A stretch of DNA of 15,052 nt from an uncultured Caryophanales bacterium. GTDB taxonomy: Bacteria; Bacillota_I; Bacilli_A; Izemoplasmatales; Hujiaoplasmataceae. The notes below the pieces were generated by a model. That model saw only the letters and a list, made by a program, of their open reading frames with translations. It searched no databases and was not told where the DNA came from. This document shows positions 14,601-15,052 of this stretch, piece after piece; position 1 is the first letter of the stretch, and each line of letters starts with the position of its first letter. The position numbers were made by a program, and so were the translations under genes. The stretch is from contig CALGNF010000167.1 of assembly GCA_937958685.1 (NCBI GenBank), positions 1 through 15,052 of the forward strand. The letters run 5' to 3'.

Positions 14601-14857
14601 GGCGCTACGGTGGTCGGCGCTACGGTGGTTGGCGCTTCGGTGGTCGGCGCCGCTGTGGTTGGCGCCACAGTGGTTGGCGCCACGGTGGTTGGTGCGGCTG
14701 TCGTGGGAGCAGCCGTTGTTGTCCCAGCCGTTGTTACCACGGCTGTTGTTGTCGGACTGGCAGTAGTGGTGGATGTGATTTCATCGCAAGCTGTTAGAAA
14801 AACGCCTAACAATGAAACACAAAACACCAATAAAGCAATAGCAAATTGCCTTTTCAT
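11639..14857 (-). CDS. Large surface lipoprotein: APTTx repeats, four Big_2-like domains, unknown C-terminal modules
   Basis: This 1072-residue protein has no recognised catalytic domain. From the N terminus: a signal peptide ending in a canonical lipobox LTAC (Cys24); a Thr-rich region with nine APTTx repeats (residues 50-94); four Big_2-like Ig domains (about 104-184, 186-265, 267-345, 348-426), each with a core like WSVTNGTGEATISTSGVLT..APGTVTV; then four beta-rich segments (about 440-596, 598-752, 755-915, 920-1070). The first two of these end in similar FFGNANP and LTGDANP junctions, suggesting duplicated beta-sandwich modules. Aromatic and polar residues in them would fit carbohydrate binding, but that is inference. 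The start has GAAGGAGG four bases upstream. The gene has its own promoter and a strong terminator, so it is a separate unit beside the mannan operon. The role is probably polysaccharide capture or adhesion at the cell surface. It ends in TAG. Confidence 0.85.
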   Translation of the reverse strand: MKRQFAIALLVFCVSLLGVFLTACDEITSTTTASPTTTAVVTTAGTTTAAPTTAAPTTVAPTTVAPTTAAPTTEAPTTVAPTTVAPTTVAPTTVPTTVTTTIPVESVTVFGADSVEVGENSAYVCTFLPTAAASQADVIWSVTNGTGEATISTSGVLTAVAPGTVTVVATVKGVEGTLDVFLTKSVESVTVSGQDTVDLGEEAEYEYAVVPSNATYEEVIWSVIAGTGSATITQAGVLTPVLAGTVTVRVSVDGIFGTKVVQITTPVASVSVNGDAEVRVEGTATYTVTILPGDADYDDVVWSVTNGTGTATIDQEGVLTPLTPGTITVVASADGVEGELDVNLIVSVASVTISGDVEVLPAQEYNYTAAVLPEAAEYPQVTWSVVNGTGSATITQAGVLTGTLAGTVTVVATADGVSDELEVTVLQDDSLLGTPRPTHLLATPENTILIAGAWEPQTELEGLDVTFARQVYDVSFTSEASKSSSGVQFRIPKSVDLSRMQYFAIKVTGMTTTEGVNPTVSVQLKDFDSGLLLYNDQVTEIEIASDNQWLVFAIANRYRLQTETRDLRILLDPHFTASGNEGVLTIQQVVFFGNANPVTTPQLLSGLKNAHWEDTGVTAEGAVDVINDVNVDVLLISATATAVSGWKAIPNYVLEDISRVTTISFKVKLLTAGLPSDPKLLVTLGDTDLSNVTITRPAGGADPVYQTVTLTIPSNMRTEANMWAAKYIQLKPNSGGNLAVQYYIYDFKLTGDANPTPVTVARTPLGGPDVLFTAAPSYVEASTQVLVAAAGDVPAHRLWTPNVGATLAKIQYGYTKSSSNLAARSVLNGIHITIQGTAGLEINVQQNWGDAWADESQRRFVLDGTVQHIYIVALVRTLISTGTSGTVSWQLNATIPAEIEGSSVKIFSIAFTAILPTPEEVKDETINFASFREGANVMVDVESVPTDAMTVTHDENGHAIATVAIDDANNHLLAIATHEDIRYMNTLTVQVKGVIGTKMTVKLAYGNSYNMDVDYVHTFTTNDVETIVITIQDRDALKVAKISLGLFFSLNGVDAPATFEVHGAAFSGVVTP
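14576..14710 (-). repeat. 15-bp tandem repeat encoding nine APTTx units
   Basis: Nine tandem in-frame copies of a 15-bp unit (plus strand, variants of GGTGGTTGGCGCTAC) encode Ala-Pro-Thr-Thr followed by Val, Ala or Glu. Copies differ at a few silent or Val/Ala/Glu positions (GTCGGC alternating with GTTGGC; CTAC, CTTC, CCGC, CCAC). It is a proline-threonine cell-wall spacer inside the lipoprotein, of a type prone to copy-number change by slippage. Confidence 0.92.
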
Positions 14858-14894
14858 TTTTCCTCCTTCATTCTTATGAGTGACTTTTTTTAAT

Positions 14895-14914
14895 TTACTT
14901 AATGCGTTACTTAA
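14895..14914 (-). repeat. Direct repeat TTACTTAA in the leader of the large lipoprotein gene
   Basis: TTACTTAA occurs at 14895-14902 and again at 14907-14914 (12-base period), between the -10 box and the ribosome binding site. Two copies on nearly the same helical face could be a regulator site, but the AT-rich sequence makes chance possible. Confidence 0.3.
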
Positions 14915-14926
14915 ATAGCCGTGAAT

Positions 14927-14955
14927 AGTCTATAGCATTGAAATCGGTTTGTCAA
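14927..14955 (-). promoter_or_regulatory. Probable promoter of the large surface lipoprotein gene
   Basis: On the minus strand a perfect -35 TTGACA (14950-14955) is followed 17 bases later by TAGACT (14927-14932), or 15 bases later by TATAGA (14929-14934). The distance to the ATG at 14857 is about 70 nt. Upstream is an A/T-rich tract (about 14967-14980) that could act as an UP element, although the adapter-bounded contig end is close. Confidence 0.6.
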
Positions 14956-14985
14956 TACGATGCCTTGTTTTTTAAAAAAAAGGAT

Positions 14986-15052
14986 AAATCGGAAGAGCGT
15001 CAGATCGGAAGAGCCAACGTCTGAACTCCAGTCACCGAATACGATCTCGTAT
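14986..15052. other. Tandem Illumina adapter sequence (artefact)
   Basis: Bases 14986-15001 match the start of the read-1 side adapter (ATCGGAAGAGCGTC, one mismatch before it). From 15002 the i7-side adapter follows (AGATCGGAAGAGC, then ACGTCTGAACTCCAGTCAC with a two-base difference at the junction), then the index CGAATACG (15036-15043) and ATCTCGTAT. This is not genomic DNA. Confidence 0.96.

Noticed and set aside
14576..14710. Possible CRISPR-like repeat array
   Set aside because: The units are contiguous 15-bp in-frame coding repeats with no spacers.
14556..14879. Plus-strand Val/Gly-rich frame (VVGATVVGA repeats)
   Set aside because: It is the reverse reading of the APTTx linker and signal peptide of the large lipoprotein. 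The repeat is better explained by the minus-strand gene.
1..15052. Inverted terminal repeats (first 45 and last about 51 bases), as in a linear plasmid or virus
   Set aside because: Both arms are Illumina adapter with matching index sequence, not biological repeats.

Overview
This is a contig from an uncultured bacterium, most likely a Gram-positive member of the Bacillota or a Mollicutes-related lineage with moderate GC (about 50% or slightly above by eye). The reasons are the lipoproteins that end their signal peptide in ..AC-D/E and continue into Thr-rich linkers, the purine-rich AGGAGG-type ribosome binding sites, and the secG-rnr gene pair. UGA is a normal stop here (the epimerase and the second permease end in TGA) and Trp is TGG, so the Mycoplasma genetic code is not used. 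Both ends of the contig are Illumina TruSeq adapter sequence with the same i7 index (1-45 and about 14986-15052). The termini are therefore assembly artefacts, and the first gene is cut by adapter. Every supported gene is on the minus strand, so transcription runs from high to low coordinates.

Region 1 (14985 to 11560): a promoter, then a 1072-residue secreted lipoprotein with nine APTTx pentapeptide repeats, four Big_2-like immunoglobulin domains and about four C-terminal beta-rich modules that I do not recognise. A very strong intrinsic terminator (15-bp perfect stem plus T-run) follows it.

Region 2 (11526 to 894): an apparent operon for beta-mannan use. In order it encodes a 7-codon leader ORF overlapping the next start, a cell-surface GH5 (subfamily 7-like) endo-beta-mannanase with three Ig-like domains and C-terminal beta-sandwich modules, an ABC solute-binding lipoprotein that also carries two N-terminal Ig-like domains, two MalF/MalG-type permeases, a cellobiose/mannobiose 2-epimerase, a GH130_1 mannosylglucose phosphorylase and a GH130_2 manno-oligosaccharide phosphorylase. 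The inferred pathway is: surface cleavage of mannan, capture and ABC import of manno-oligosaccharides, phosphorolytic shortening to mannobiose plus mannose-1-phosphate, epimerisation of mannobiose to mannosyl-glucose, and phosphorolysis to mannose-1-phosphate plus glucose. No ATPase subunit and no regulator are in the window.

Region 3 (893 to 46): a short intergenic stretch with a good extended -10 promoter, then secG, an intrinsic terminator that begins on the last base of the secG stop codon, and the start of rnr (RNase R), cut off by adapter.

The most interesting feature is the common surface architecture (lipobox, Thr-rich linker, Big_2-type Ig repeats, functional module) shared by the mannanase, the transporter's binding protein and the large unknown lipoprotein. 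It suggests a cell-surface mannan capture assembly in which even the ABC binding protein is raised on Ig-domain stalks.
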